NCBI GenBank assembly: GCA_024698705.1
Contig: JAILQX010000001.1
Coordinates: 1 to 64,000 of the forward strand
Reading direction: 5' to 3'
Source of the DNA: Lachnospiraceae bacterium
Lineage (GTDB): Bacteria > Bacillota > Clostridia > Lachnospirales > Lachnospiraceae
DNA: 64,000 nt
A model generated the notes under the pieces. The model had not been told where the DNA came from. It saw only the letters and a program-made list of their open reading frames with translations, and did not search any database. Position numbers and translations under genes: made by a program. Below, one piece after another: positions 8,829 to 18,731 of the stretch; position 1 is the first letter of the stretch, and each line of letters starts with the position of its first letter.

Positions 8829-8837
8829 TGATATAAT
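8829..8837 (+). promoter_or_regulatory. extended -10 promoter for licD-like gene
   Basis: TGATATAAT is a perfect TGn-TATAAT extended -10 element, 29 bp before the ATG at 8866, in the divergent gap between the IspD-like and LicD genes. No good -35 is seen, as is usual for extended -10 promoters. Confidence 0.55.
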
Positions 8838-8865
8838 GTAAAAAATATCAAAAAGGATCACCGTT

Positions 8866-9735
8866 ATGAACAGCATAAACATATCTCCCGAAGACCTGCG
8901 TCTTATGCAACTGAACGAACTCGAACTTCTTGCAGAAGTTGACCGGATCTGTCGAAAGAACAACATCATATACAGTCTTGATGGCGGTTCCCTTCTTGGT
9001 GCGGTACGTCATAAAGGATTTATTCCCTGGGATGACGACGCAGATGTTATATTCACACGCTCAGAATATGATAAATTCTTTGAAGCATGTAAAAAGGATC
9101 TCAATACTGAAAAGTTCTTCTTACAAGAGCATCGGACCGACCCGTTCTATCGTTGGGGATATTCCAAATTGCGTCTCCTCGGAACAGAATTCGTTCGCTC
9201 CGGACAGGAACATATGAAATACAAAACCGGAATCTGCATAGATGTTTTCGTCAATGATAATGTTCCTGATGGCTGCTTATCGCGCAGGCTCCATCATGCT
9301 ATTCATTTCTGCATTCGTAAAATCCTGTATTCCGAACTTGGTATGGTAGAGGCTCCGCGTGCATTTCAACGTGGTGTATACAAATTACTCAATAAGATAT
9401 CCGTTGATCGCGTGTTCAATATCATCAGGAAGATATACACGCATTATAACGCCCACCCCACCAAACTCATATGCCACACGCTTTTTCCGACTCCCGGTGT
9501 GGGAAACAAGTATGGCATAGACGCTTCATTTCTGGCAGAAAGCGAAGACGTTGAGTTCGAGGGCATGTTGTTCATGGCTTCCACCAAGCGTCATGAATAT
9601 CTTACAAGTTTATACGGGGATTATATGACTCCCCCTCCTGCCGAAAAACGCCACGGGCCTTCCTACCCGTCAAAACTTGCTCTTTTACCTGTAACCCTGG
9701 ATGAGATCCACGCCGAATATGATCAAAACAATTGA
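8866..9735 (+). CDS. LicD-family phosphotransferase
   Basis: The 289-residue protein is a LicD nucleotidyltransferase-fold enzyme. The core signature is DGGSLLGAVRHKGFIPWDDD (about residues 39-58), with the metal-binding Asp cluster. LicD proteins transfer phosphocholine or a similar phospho-group from a CDP donor onto cell-surface glycans or teichoic acids. It is the only plus-strand gene in the first 25 kb, divergent from the cytidylyltransferase operon. No choline kinase or choline uptake gene is seen nearby, so the transferred group could be another CDP-linked alcohol made by the neighbouring cytidylyltransferases. Confidence 0.85.
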   Translation: MNSINISPEDLRLMQLNELELLAEVDRICRKNNIIYSLDGGSLLGAVRHKGFIPWDDDADVIFTRSEYDKFFEACKKDLNTEKFFLQEHRTDPFYRWGYSKLRLLGTEFVRSGQEHMKYKTGICIDVFVNDNVPDGCLSRRLHHAIHFCIRKILYSELGMVEAPRAFQRGVYKLLNKISVDRVFNIIRKIYTHYNAHPTKLICHTLFPTPGVGNKYGIDASFLAESEDVEFEGMLFMASTKRHEYLTSLYGDYMTPPPAEKRHGPSYPSKLALLPVTLDEIHAEYDQNN

Positions 9736-9743
9736 TACCGCTA

Positions 9744-10736
9744 TTATTTTGTAATGGCCAAAGTTCCGCAATTATCACTTAAAGGGAACTTGGCCAAACT
9801 TATATGTTCATCACTTTCATATCGATCTATCGCCTTTTCCACTCCCAACAGATTGTTGTTATAATCATGAACGAATATATATCCACCGACAGCTAATCTT
9901 GGGTAAAAATACTTCAGGCACTCATAGATCGAATCTTCAAAATCCACATCCACAGATACAAATACGAATTTTTCTTCCAATCCATCCAAAGAATCCGGAA
10001 AAAATCCTTGCTTGATTATCACATTGTCCAAATATGTCATTCTATCCAGCACCACTTGCAGATTGGTGTTTTTATATGCTTCCACAAAAGCCTCAGTACA
10101 ATTTCCCGCCTTTAATTCCCTCAATGCCTCTGCGGCATTAAAGCCTTCAAACGTATCAAACAGATAGCATTTTCTGTCCGGAAAGGCAAAATTGATATAC
10201 TGTGCAAATTCTCCTCTGAATACTCCTACCTCGGCAACTTCTCCTTTTATTTTTCTTTTTCTTATCTCTTTGACTGCCAGTTCAAAACTCTTGGCTCTGA
10301 CATAATCATCATCCATATACCCTGTTTTTTCATAATCCGTTCCCTTCAGACATAATTCACCGCTTGCCTCTACTCCACGCACCACATGATATCTGTTTTT
10401 TATTATTTCTGCATTTTCCTTGCCCAATATTCTTTCTGCAAAAGAATAATCCGCATTCATATCCTTCAATTCGCAATTATTGTATGCAAAAATCATTTTA
10501 TCTGTATCGATCCCGATTTCAACACACTGTCTGTATATCTCCGCCGAAAAAGAATTGGCTACAATTATCGCATCATAATCCATCTTCAACATATCTTCAG
10601 GTTTGTATACCTTTTTATCCATATATTCCCGTGAACCGGGGTCATTATCGATAAATCCGGCTATTTGATCTATGGCTATCATTTTTCCTACAACCATTCC
10701 CATCAATCTTCCGGTTCCCCATACAAATATATTCAT
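9744..10736 (-). CDS. TylF-like SAM methyltransferase with N-terminal Rossmann-like domain
   Basis: Residues 1 to about 110 look like a small sugar-binding/Rossmann domain (IFVWGTGRLMG, GFIDNDPGS), as found at the start of surface-polysaccharide enzymes. Residues about 135-330 match macrocin O-methyltransferase (TylF/NovP) proteins: the SAM loop AEVGVFRGEFA, CYLFDTFEGF and the metal-binding VSVDVDFEDS and FVHDYNN. These enzymes O-methylate sugars in a metal-dependent way. The stop is 8 bp from the stop of the convergent licD gene and the start is 14 bp after the sulfatase gene, so it is probably cotranscribed with the latter. Methylation of a surface glycan is the likely role. Confidence 0.78.
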   Translation of the reverse strand: MNIFVWGTGRLMGMVVGKMIAIDQIAGFIDNDPGSREYMDKKVYKPEDMLKMDYDAIIVANSFSAEIYRQCVEIGIDTDKMIFAYNNCELKDMNADYSFAERILGKENAEIIKNRYHVVRGVEASGELCLKGTDYEKTGYMDDDYVRAKSFELAVKEIRKRKIKGEVAEVGVFRGEFAQYINFAFPDRKCYLFDTFEGFNAAEALRELKAGNCTEAFVEAYKNTNLQVVLDRMTYLDNVIIKQGFFPDSLDGLEEKFVFVSVDVDFEDSIYECLKYFYPRLAVGGYIFVHDYNNNLLGVEKAIDRYESDEHISLAKFPLSDNCGTLAITK

Positions 10737-10750
10737 CCTTCTTCCTTTCT

Positions 10751-12907
10751 TTATCCAAAAAACTCTTTTATCAGGTATTTACCCGACACTATACCCTGAT
10801 CCACCACGCGTTTTAATTCATCTTTATCTCCGGTATATTTGTATTCATACCAGCAATTAAATGAGGAATTAAATGTTGTGTATCTGGAAACAACCGTTTC
10901 GCCCAAACTACTGTCACACATCCGATCATACCACGCTCTTTCCCTTTGTTCGCCTTCGTGATGCATATATATAGAAGTCCCGAATGTCTTAACATCCTCT
11001 ATATTCTTCTCCGAATATACACCTGCATTTTCCATGATCGTAGCTATGATATCCTCGTGATATATAGGAGCATTATTAAACTCTATTTTATCTCTGTGTA
11101 TATTTGCCTCTTTTATAAAAAACATGGGAGTGCTTCCAAATACAACATCTTCACCAACATCCGCTCCCGTATCATGTCTTCCGTGATCCGAACAGAAAAT
11201 GATCGTTGATTCATCGTATACGCCCAGCTCCTGCATCTGTCTGACATACTCGCCGGCGATATCCAGACAATACTTTGTTTCTTCGATCAGATCTCCGCTC
11301 GGGCACGGCCAATGTGCTCCTCTGATATGTTGATAAATATAGTATGGCTGATCGCTGTCACTGACATAAAGTTTCATATTATCCATAAAATCTTTATTAT
11401 ATGTTCTGGTAAAACTGTAATCCCCTATATCAACTAATTCAGAAAAAGAAATATTCTCTATATCTATATGCTTCTTTAAAACATACGGTAATACTCTGTA
11501 TCCTATAAGCTTATCCATGTTTGCAGTCAATCTCTTATAATCCACCTGAGATATTCCGACATTTTCTACGGATACCGCATTGTCTATCTTACCTATCCAT
11601 TCGATCGGATTACCCCCATAAAAATTATAGTAATTGATCTTATAGCCTGCATTATGCATCCTGTCATAAAACCCGGTGGTTTTATCATTGGTCCATGCCA
11701 GGTGATACCATTCATCCGCCGAAAGATCATTATGGAACTCAGCACCCGCAACCATGGTCATAACAGAAGGTGCTGTAGAGTCATAAACCGAGCATGTATT
11801 GGTATAAACAGTGAAATCCTTCAGTTCATCATATTTTTCGGGATCTTCATTGTATATTTGCTCAATAAAATCATTATCAACTGCATCTATGATGAATATA
11901 ATGATATTTCCTTCTTTTGATACCGCATATTGTTCCTCCGAAGATAAATAAGCATCCATAAGCTTATTCTCTTTGGGTAATCCGGCTGCGATTATAAAGA
12001 CGAGTGAAAAAGCATGTATCCCTATCAGTATCGCAGGTATTAGAGTTACAAACTTATCATATATCTTTATTTTTCCTCTGAGCAAAAACGGGATGGCAAT
12101 GATAACCAGCCAAACAAAAACATTTATGATGATCTGTGTTTTGTATTTAGCCCAGTCCACGCCTGTTCCGTCCAAAAGTCTGTTAAGATTATTCAGAAAC
12201 ATGTATTGAATATATATCGCAGTTAAAACGCCACACATAAGACTCAAGACATGTTTGCCTATATTCCATTTTATATTCACGATAAATGTGGGTACTAAAT
12301 ACGAGAAAAGAATGACCATCGGAACATAAAAGAAGAGCAAATACTTGTATCTTATGTCAAAATCAGACATGTTTGAAAAGAAAGTTTCACTTGGAACCAC
12401 AATATATACTATGAACAATATTGCAAACAGGTTTAAGATCAGTTGTTTCTGCAACTTTATATTGTCTGTTTTTCTTTCAACTATCTGCCCAAACAGAACA
12501 GATGTTATGATCAAAAGTATATATAGAATAACAGTCAGCATAGCAGTCTGACTTGCTATAAACAGTACCATTGAGTCTTCATAAACAGAAATGCTAAAGT
12601 CAGCGATCCAATCAATAGACCGATATGTTACAAACGCAGTCACCAGAATTCCAAACACGGAACCATGCTTTAACACCTGTTCATTCCTGGCAGATATGAT
12701 CATTATCGCACCAAGTGAGACGAGCAATACGACTGCATTCACTATGCCCATCACACGATATACCGTATAACTGCAAAACAACAAAGAAATAAGTTCAAAT
12801 ATCCATAAAAAAGCCTTGAATGACTTCGAAAAAGAGTACAGGTTTCCAATTGTATCGAAAAATAAGTTATTTAATTTGGACAGTACCTTGTCTATAAACT
12901 TGTTCAC
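10751..12907 (-). CDS. polytopic membrane sulfatase / phosphotransferase-like protein
   Basis: The 718-residue protein begins at a GTG codon (12907) and has roughly ten hydrophobic helices up to about residue 320. An extracellular alkaline-phosphatase-like domain follows: NIIIFIIDAVDND, the probable nucleophile region SVYDSTAPSVMTM, HIRGAHWPCPSGD and IIFCSDHGRHD. The layout matches membrane phosphoglycerol/phosphoethanolamine transferases or sulfatases acting outside the cell. It shares its domain plan with the 488-2302 product but has about twice as many helices. It precedes the TylF-like gene by 14 bp. Substrate unknown. Confidence 0.75.
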   Translation of the reverse strand: MNKFIDKVLSKLNNLFFDTIGNLYSFSKSFKAFLWIFELISLLFCSYTVYRVMGIVNAVVLLVSLGAIMIISARNEQVLKHGSVFGILVTAFVTYRSIDWIADFSISVYEDSMVLFIASQTAMLTVILYILLIITSVLFGQIVERKTDNIKLQKQLILNLFAILFIVYIVVPSETFFSNMSDFDIRYKYLLFFYVPMVILFSYLVPTFIVNIKWNIGKHVLSLMCGVLTAIYIQYMFLNNLNRLLDGTGVDWAKYKTQIIINVFVWLVIIAIPFLLRGKIKIYDKFVTLIPAILIGIHAFSLVFIIAAGLPKENKLMDAYLSSEEQYAVSKEGNIIIFIIDAVDNDFIEQIYNEDPEKYDELKDFTVYTNTCSVYDSTAPSVMTMVAGAEFHNDLSADEWYHLAWTNDKTTGFYDRMHNAGYKINYYNFYGGNPIEWIGKIDNAVSVENVGISQVDYKRLTANMDKLIGYRVLPYVLKKHIDIENISFSELVDIGDYSFTRTYNKDFMDNMKLYVSDSDQPYYIYQHIRGAHWPCPSGDLIEETKYCLDIAGEYVRQMQELGVYDESTIIFCSDHGRHDTGADVGEDVVFGSTPMFFIKEANIHRDKIEFNNAPIYHEDIIATIMENAGVYSEKNIEDVKTFGTSIYMHHEGEQRERAWYDRMCDSSLGETVVSRYTTFNSSFNCWYEYKYTGDKDELKRVVDQGIVSGKYLIKEFFG

Positions 12908-13025
12908 AATTTGTATCTTCTTTCATAACTTATATTTCATCACATAAGTTTTCTTAAGATTTCTTAATATTTTATCATATTTATGTAAATAATAAAATAT
13001 ATTTGGAGCAGTAGTTTCATATTTT

Positions 13026-15656
13026 TTATTCCAACATAACGCTCACATTATTCCGTCTTTTCTCCTTTTTTATTACAATGATCGTTATAAAAACTCCTAT
13101 CATTGATAATATAATACCTGCTTTGGCTCCGCAGGCATCAAATTCAAGTTCTATCTCGTGTTGTCCGGCTTCCGGCATCCTGACAGCCATATACGTATCA
13201 TCCAATATCGGTTCGATCTCGGCAGGAGCTCCATCAATCCTTGCCTTCCACCCCTTATCATACGGTACGGATAAGAACAGTAATCCGTCTTTTTCAGGAT
13301 TCGATACGCTCCCCTTGATATAGCCGTTTTTACACTCTTCAATCTCAAAACTGTATTGAGACAATCTTTCCTTAACATCAGCCATTATCTCTTCATCCAT
13401 TGTGAAAAAAATGATATATCCGAATGTTTGAGATGTAACTTTTTTATCCGGCATTATCTTTAATGAGAAGCCGCTTTCTGTCTGTTTGAGTCTGCTTATA
13501 TATGATACGTTCACACAGCCGTCATCATAGATAAAGTTCTCTTCCCCATCGATCAGAAATGTGGGACTGATCGTCTCGGATTCGGCATTGTCTATATATG
13601 CATAACAATTGTCACTGTCCGTGTTAACATCAAACTCCAGATATGAATCTGCTCGTTCTTCCTGTGTCAGACTATCTGAAATTTCCAATGTTAGTCCCTT
13701 GTCGTCCGAGTACAGTTCCAGATCCTTGATACTTGCCTGAACCGCTCCGTCTTCGACCGGTCTGTACACTTCGGTAGGTTCTCCGAGCATGAGTGATAAC
13801 AGTTCATTATTATTCACAAACGCATTGGTGCTGCTCAATTTATAATCTTCCGGATCCCCGGCTATCATGAATCCCAAGCCAATATCATTACCCGTTTCAT
13901 CGACCTTCATGGTGTATTGTTTTGTTTCTATTCCCGCAGTATATTTTATATCGAACAGCATCTCGGTAACCGATGTGATACCATAATCAAATACACTCCT
14001 TGGCGAACTCCACACCCCGAGTTTGTGTAAAGTCTCCCTCAATCGATTATTCTCTACACTCGAAAAGTATCCTATACTGTTGTAATCGTAATACATACTC
14101 ATGTTGGGTCCGATATTGGGTCTGACTGCAACTCTTGAAAAATCGTCGCTTTCCGGCAGCTGTCTTACAAGTTCATTCTGATATCCATCAAGTGTTGTCT
14201 TTAATTGCATCGTGAATTTGGGTTTGAACTCCTGATTTTTTTGAACAAGAAAATATCCGTTACATATACACTCCGTACACACAAGTGTTACAAGCAGCAT
14301 TTCATATGCTTTTTTTCTTTCATAATTAGTATCTGCATCGGCATTAAGGACTATAAACCACACTGTCATTATAAGAACATTGATAATAATGTGGCGTATA
14401 TCAGTCACATCTACACGCTTTATACCTCCCTTGGAAATAACGTTCGCAACAGCGATCAGCAATGTATTGACGATCACTGCCGACAGATAAACCTTTTTCC
14501 TGTTTTCATTCAGTTTACATGCTCCTTTAACCCCCACAATACACATGAAAGCAGATAATACAAACGCAAATCTGAATGTCCATCCGTTTGGTTCTCTGAA
14601 ACAATGCCATATTTTATATAGCGGCAACCACATACACGATAGTATAAGCAGAAGTAATATTATTCCGTGTTGAATCTTCTCCTTTAAGCTTACGTTACCT
14701 GCTGCAAAATATGCCGGAACCGTCATGACAACCGGTATTCCGCAATAGATATACGGCACACCCCCCAGACTGTTATCCGTGCTTCCGAAATAAAACTGAT
14801 TCCATATATCAGATATACTGATACCAAGCTCGGTAAATTCACTGCTCGATGACATTCCATTGTTGATCAGAAATGATAAAGCCGGTACCCAAACGAACGC
14901 AGATAAACATGCCGCAAGGATCACTGAAGCAATATATCTCAGCCATGCTCTTCCTGTTCTTACGTCTTGTGATCCTTCCCTTAGATGTAATCTGAGAATG
15001 AAATATATCGTTCCTGTGATCCCCAATATATAACCCATGAAAAATTGAGTCGCAAAAATATATGCAAATGAAAGTGTGAGCATGATCCACTTCTTTTTCT
15101 CTATCAGTGAATCTATCCCCCATAATATGAGTGGAAGTATCCAGACCGCATCCAGCCATATGATATTGGTTATATTGTATGCCACCTGGAATGAGCACAT
15201 TGAATACAATATTGAAAAACATACTGCCCTGTGATCATCGATTTGATGAACCTTTGAAACAAACAGATGGAAGCACATAGCTGCCAGCCCTGTCTTCAGG
15301 ATTATGATGATCGCTGTAACGGTATTATCACTGAGGAATCCAAGTATGACATAGAGTATATTAAACGGGTTAATGGCATAATATGCATTGAACATGGATA
15401 TATTCATACCCATTCCAATCGTCCATGTATAATACGGATTCTCACCATGCAATATACATCTGACAAGGTTCTTTATAGCCGGTATGTACTGAAGCCTTAT
15501 ATCCCCTTCCAGCAGAGAATACTGTCCAAATCCTATAACCCCTTTAAAAAGCATAAACAAAAGCATGCACAGTGAGGCAAGAATGAAACTGTAAATATTG
15601 AGTTGTTTGTTTTTTTGTCTGTTGGTTCTGTCCATATTTTGTTTATCTTTGAGCAT
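13026..15656 (-). CDS. YfhO-family membrane protein (GT-C-like)
   Basis: The 876-residue protein has about a dozen membrane helices in the first 450 residues, early acidic motif LLEGDIRLQYIPA and a large C-terminal extracytoplasmic part closed by one last helix near residue 855. This is the plan of YfhO-family proteins, GT-C-type enzymes linked in Bacillus and Listeria to glycosylation of lipoteichoic or wall teichoic acid with lipid-linked sugars. That role suits a region of polymer genes. Two in-frame ATGs (15656 and 15635) have poor RBSs; the first is used here. A TATAAT box lies about 40 bp upstream. Confidence 0.78.
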   Translation of the reverse strand: MLKDKQNMDRTNRQKNKQLNIYSFILASLCMLLFMLFKGVIGFGQYSLLEGDIRLQYIPAIKNLVRCILHGENPYYTWTIGMGMNISMFNAYYAINPFNILYVILGFLSDNTVTAIIIILKTGLAAMCFHLFVSKVHQIDDHRAVCFSILYSMCSFQVAYNITNIIWLDAVWILPLILWGIDSLIEKKKWIMLTLSFAYIFATQFFMGYILGITGTIYFILRLHLREGSQDVRTGRAWLRYIASVILAACLSAFVWVPALSFLINNGMSSSSEFTELGISISDIWNQFYFGSTDNSLGGVPYIYCGIPVVMTVPAYFAAGNVSLKEKIQHGIILLLLILSCMWLPLYKIWHCFREPNGWTFRFAFVLSAFMCIVGVKGACKLNENRKKVYLSAVIVNTLLIAVANVISKGGIKRVDVTDIRHIIINVLIMTVWFIVLNADADTNYERKKAYEMLLVTLVCTECICNGYFLVQKNQEFKPKFTMQLKTTLDGYQNELVRQLPESDDFSRVAVRPNIGPNMSMYYDYNSIGYFSSVENNRLRETLHKLGVWSSPRSVFDYGITSVTEMLFDIKYTAGIETKQYTMKVDETGNDIGLGFMIAGDPEDYKLSSTNAFVNNNELLSLMLGEPTEVYRPVEDGAVQASIKDLELYSDDKGLTLEISDSLTQEERADSYLEFDVNTDSDNCYAYIDNAESETISPTFLIDGEENFIYDDGCVNVSYISRLKQTESGFSLKIMPDKKVTSQTFGYIIFFTMDEEIMADVKERLSQYSFEIEECKNGYIKGSVSNPEKDGLLFLSVPYDKGWKARIDGAPAEIEPILDDTYMAVRMPEAGQHEIELEFDACGAKAGIILSMIGVFITIIVIKKEKRRNNVSVMLE

Positions 15657-15744
15657 ATAGTTGTAACCGGACCGGTCATCCGGACAAAGTCCAAATCTAT
15701 TATAACGATTATTGGCGTATTTAACCAGTGATAGTTACTCTTTA

Positions 15745-15780
15745 CACAAAAGAGGACCACATTCCCAATGAATGTGGCCC
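15745..15780 (-). terminator. intrinsic terminator of the small lipoprotein gene
   Basis: Stem GGGCCACATTC/GAATGTGGTCC (15754-15780) with a 5-nt loop is followed on the minus strand by TCTTTTG. The single G-U pair forms only in minus-strand RNA, which fixes the orientation. Confidence 0.75.
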
Positions 15781-15859
15781 TCATTAATGTTTACGAATTC
15801 GTTGACGATCTCTGCTATGGCACGGAGACGTATTTCATTTACAGAGAAAAAACTCTTAT

Positions 15860-16390
15860 TCATGAATCCAGCAATGTCGTCGCATTTCCCATGCTGATGT
15901 ACAGTTTATCACCGCTTGTATATATCATTCGGACATTATCTCCCGAATACCATACGTATGACCCTTTGTACGTTCCCGACTCGCCGTATTTCTTCTCATA
16001 TTGATCTACGATCCCGGCCATGTATTTATCACGATCCGGGCAATTATTAAAGATTATCATGGCATTGTCCAGTTTATCATCGATGAAATAATATATGACT
16101 TTTACGTCCTTGCCGTCTATCTGACCTTCATAATAGACGGCCTTCTCATTTTCTTTTAACAGCTCGCCTGTATTTTCACTTGTCAGTTCTTTGGTTAACT
16201 CCATGTTTTCTGAACTCTTTACCGAATCGTACGGATCTCCGATGTTACTGCTTCTGAAATCCTTGTCTCCAAAATCCAGTTCATCCACTTTGCCTCCCAG
16301 CGCACATGCACTTAACATAAGCATAGCTGTCACAAGCCCAACTGCCGTTGCCCTTTTACTCACATTTTTCTTAAAAAAGTTCACCTTCAT
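15860..16390 (-). CDS. small lipoprotein of unknown function
   Basis: A 176-residue exported lipoprotein: a basic N-terminus, a hydrophobic signal and the lipobox LSAC with the lipidated Cys at residue 29. The mature part is acidic and contains DxxxxxYFIDDKLDNAMI, a beta-rich pattern reminiscent of small secreted PepSY/NTF2-like or SmpA-like folds, but I cannot assign a family. It stands alone between the YfhO gene and the ABC transporter operon with its own terminator. Confidence 0.7.
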   Translation of the reverse strand: MKVNFFKKNVSKRATAVGLVTAMLMLSACALGGKVDELDFGDKDFRSSNIGDPYDSVKSSENMELTKELTSENTGELLKENEKAVYYEGQIDGKDVKVIYYFIDDKLDNAMIIFNNCPDRDKYMAGIVDQYEKKYGESGTYKGSYVWYSGDNVRMIYTSGDKLYISMGNATTLLDS

Positions 16391-16424
16391 TCCTGCTCTC
16401 CCTTCATAACCGCTTGACTATATA

Positions 16425-16453
16425 GTAAAAAACACTTGCATATCCTGCAAGTG
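16425..16453 (-). terminator. intrinsic terminator of the ABC/DUF1854 operon
   Basis: The minus-strand stem CACTTGCA/TGCAAGTG with a 5-nt loop is followed by a run of six T, 24 bp after the stop of the 16478-18700 gene. Confidence 0.85.
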
Positions 16454-16477
16454 CTTTCTATCATATCTGTTTGTTTT

Positions 16478-18700
16478 TTACCCCATCTGCGCTTTGACAA
16501 GCCCATAATATATTCCGCGTTTTTCCATCAGTTCCTCGTGAGAACCGATCTCCGCGATCCTGTGCCCGTCGATGACCAGGAGACGGTCCGCATTTTTAAG
16601 CGTGGACAGTCTGTGCGCGATCGCAAATGTTGTCTTGCCCTTGATCAGTCTCTCCAATGCCTGCTGTATCAGGAATTCACTCTCGGTATCCAGACTCGAG
16701 GTTGCCTCATCAAGTATCAACATTCTCGGATTCTTAAGGATGGCACGTGCTATTGCGATCCTCTGGCGTTCTCCGCCCGAAAGCGTGCTTCCTTTCTCGC
16801 CCACATAAGTGTTGTATCCGTCCGGCATTGCCGATATAAAGTCATGTGCATTGGCCAGTTTGGCCGCATTGATGACCTCCTCGTAGGTCGCATCCGGCTT
16901 TGCAAACCTTATGTTGCTGAGGATCGTTCCTGTAAATAAGAATGTTTCCTGCAGCACTACTCCAAGTTGCTCATGATAATGCCTGCTTTCGATATTTCTT
17001 ATCGGAATGTCGTCGACAAATATCTCACCGTCATCTATTTCATAGAGTCTCATCAGAAGATTGATGAGCGTTGATTTTCCGGCACCCGAAGGTCCGACTA
17101 TACCTATCATTTCCCCCTGTTTAACCTTTAAGTTGATATCCTCAAGTACCGGCTGGTACGACTTGTATCCGAAGGTCGCATGTCTGAATTCTATGTCGCC
17201 TTTTATTTCATGGCGGTCCGGCTTTTCCTCTTCGCCGATGAACGGTTCCTGGATGAGGACATCATTGATTCGTTCCATGCTTGCAACGAGCCTTGTAAGG
17301 TCTCTGGGCATACCTGTCATCCACTCCAGATACTGATAGAGCAATGTCGTATAGGTCACGAACTGCAGCAGTTCGCCTGCGCTCATCCGCTCATTCAATA
17401 CATCCATGCCTCCGAGCAATACAACAAGAAATATCCCGAATCCCATGATAAATCTCAACGTGGGATTGAATATCGCCCAGAACCTCTCATTTCTGAAGGC
17501 GACCCTGCAGTATTCATCGGCAAAACGGTTGAACCTCTGTCTTTCCTTCTGTTCTTTTCCGTAGGTCTTTACCACTCTGATGCCTGAGAGGACATCCTGA
17601 AGGTTACTGCTTATGTCGTCGTCTTTTTTACCCTGAAGATGGAATCTGCGGTGTATGCTCTCCCTGAATGTAAGGGTACCCCAGACTGCAAGCGGTACGC
17701 TTATAAAGCTGAACAGCGCAAGCTTGGGATTGAGCATCACCATAAATATCACATCCCAGACAAATATAAATGACACCGTGAACAGATTGCAGAATGTATT
17801 TGACATGAAATCCTTGATGACTCTGGTATCATTGACAACCCTGTTCATCAGTTCTCCCGGTCTCCTGTCGTTGATATAAGTTAAAGGCAATCCCTGGATG
17901 ACCTTAAATAGTGTATCTCTTTTATCCGCAGCGATCCTTGCTCCAAGAACCGTACAATAATAGGATTTGAGAACATTTATGACGACGATGCCTCCGCCGA
18001 GCATGAACATACCCGCTATGCACCACAATGCCTTCTTTATGTCTCCGTTCGTCTTTGTGAGCACATCATCCACAAGATGCTTCTGTATCTCCGGATTCAG
18101 CAATGTAACGACTGCTGCCATTATCATCAGACACACGATGCCGCCGACACTTTTTTTATAAGGTGCGAGCATTCCCAGAAAATCATGCCAAAAACCGCCT
18201 TTTTTGTTGCAATAAGGACATTCCTTCGTCCCGGGTATGATACGTCCGCATATCTCGCAGACGCTCTCATATTCCTTGCTGACAACCTCTTCTGTCCTTC
18301 CGCCGCTTAAGATATTGATACCTCTGGCGATGTAAGCGAATCTGGTCCTGTGCTTCGCGGAATATCTCACGATGAGCTTCTCGGTCACAGTATGCGCGGC
18401 GTCGCGCTGTTCTGAAGTCTTTTCGTCTTTGTTCTCGAGAGCTCCGTACTCCGTCACGAGCATTCCCGCTCCGACCGCGGCTTCCGCCCTCGTCCTGCAG
18501 CACATCTTTATCGGCAGCTTTTCAACAAGCCTGTCACCTTCAAATGCAGCCACATTTTCACTGGTGACAACACACATTCCGTCATCTATCCAACGGCCGT
18601 TCTCACCGATATCATAGGGGATCGCATAGTAGAGTTTCTCATCCCTCTCCATTTTCAATTGTCTGATCCTGTCCTCGGACAGGTTATATTTCAGTTTCAT
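16478..18700 (-). CDS. ABC half-transporter with N-terminal bPH-like domain and zinc ribbon
   Basis: The 740-residue protein has an N-terminal globular domain (about 1-145), then a zinc ribbon with CxxC pairs at 148/151 and 161/164. A six-helix exporter-type membrane domain (about 175-455) and an ATPase domain (Walker A GPSGAGKST, signature LSGGERQR, Walker B MLILDEAT) follow. A homologous N-terminal segment (pattern YxxPxDI...GxxVxTxxN/DR) occurs in the 19325-21697 product, so the two probably form a heterodimeric exporter. The DUF1854 gene lies between them. In Proteobacteria a similar ABC plus DUF1854 pairing has been annotated next to cyanophycin genes, but no cyanophycin synthetase is present here. 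Substrate unknown. Start has RBS GAGGAAATATT. Confidence 0.85.
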   Translation of the reverse strand: MKLKYNLSEDRIRQLKMERDEKLYYAIPYDIGENGRWIDDGMCVVTSENVAAFEGDRLVEKLPIKMCCRTRAEAAVGAGMLVTEYGALENKDEKTSEQRDAAHTVTEKLIVRYSAKHRTRFAYIARGINILSGGRTEEVVSKEYESVCEICGRIIPGTKECPYCNKKGGFWHDFLGMLAPYKKSVGGIVCLMIMAAVVTLLNPEIQKHLVDDVLTKTNGDIKKALWCIAGMFMLGGGIVVINVLKSYYCTVLGARIAADKRDTLFKVIQGLPLTYINDRRPGELMNRVVNDTRVIKDFMSNTFCNLFTVSFIFVWDVIFMVMLNPKLALFSFISVPLAVWGTLTFRESIHRRFHLQGKKDDDISSNLQDVLSGIRVVKTYGKEQKERQRFNRFADEYCRVAFRNERFWAIFNPTLRFIMGFGIFLVVLLGGMDVLNERMSAGELLQFVTYTTLLYQYLEWMTGMPRDLTRLVASMERINDVLIQEPFIGEEEKPDRHEIKGDIEFRHATFGYKSYQPVLEDINLKVKQGEMIGIVGPSGAGKSTLINLLMRLYEIDDGEIFVDDIPIRNIESRHYHEQLGVVLQETFLFTGTILSNIRFAKPDATYEEVINAAKLANAHDFISAMPDGYNTYVGEKGSTLSGGERQRIAIARAILKNPRMLILDEATSSLDTESEFLIQQALERLIKGKTTFAIAHRLSTLKNADRLLVIDGHRIAEIGSHEELMEKRGIYYGLVKAQMG

Positions 18701-18731
18701 AATATTTCCTCAAAAAATTTTGTCACCCGGC

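Noticed and set aside
13026..15656. Possible O-antigen polymerase or flippase instead of YfhO protein
   Set aside because: The large C-terminal extracytoplasmic part with a final helix matches the YfhO plan better than polymerases or flippases.
15768..16004. Small plus-strand gene opposite the lipoprotein gene
   Set aside because: It overlaps a terminator and the lipoprotein frame, and it has no RBS.
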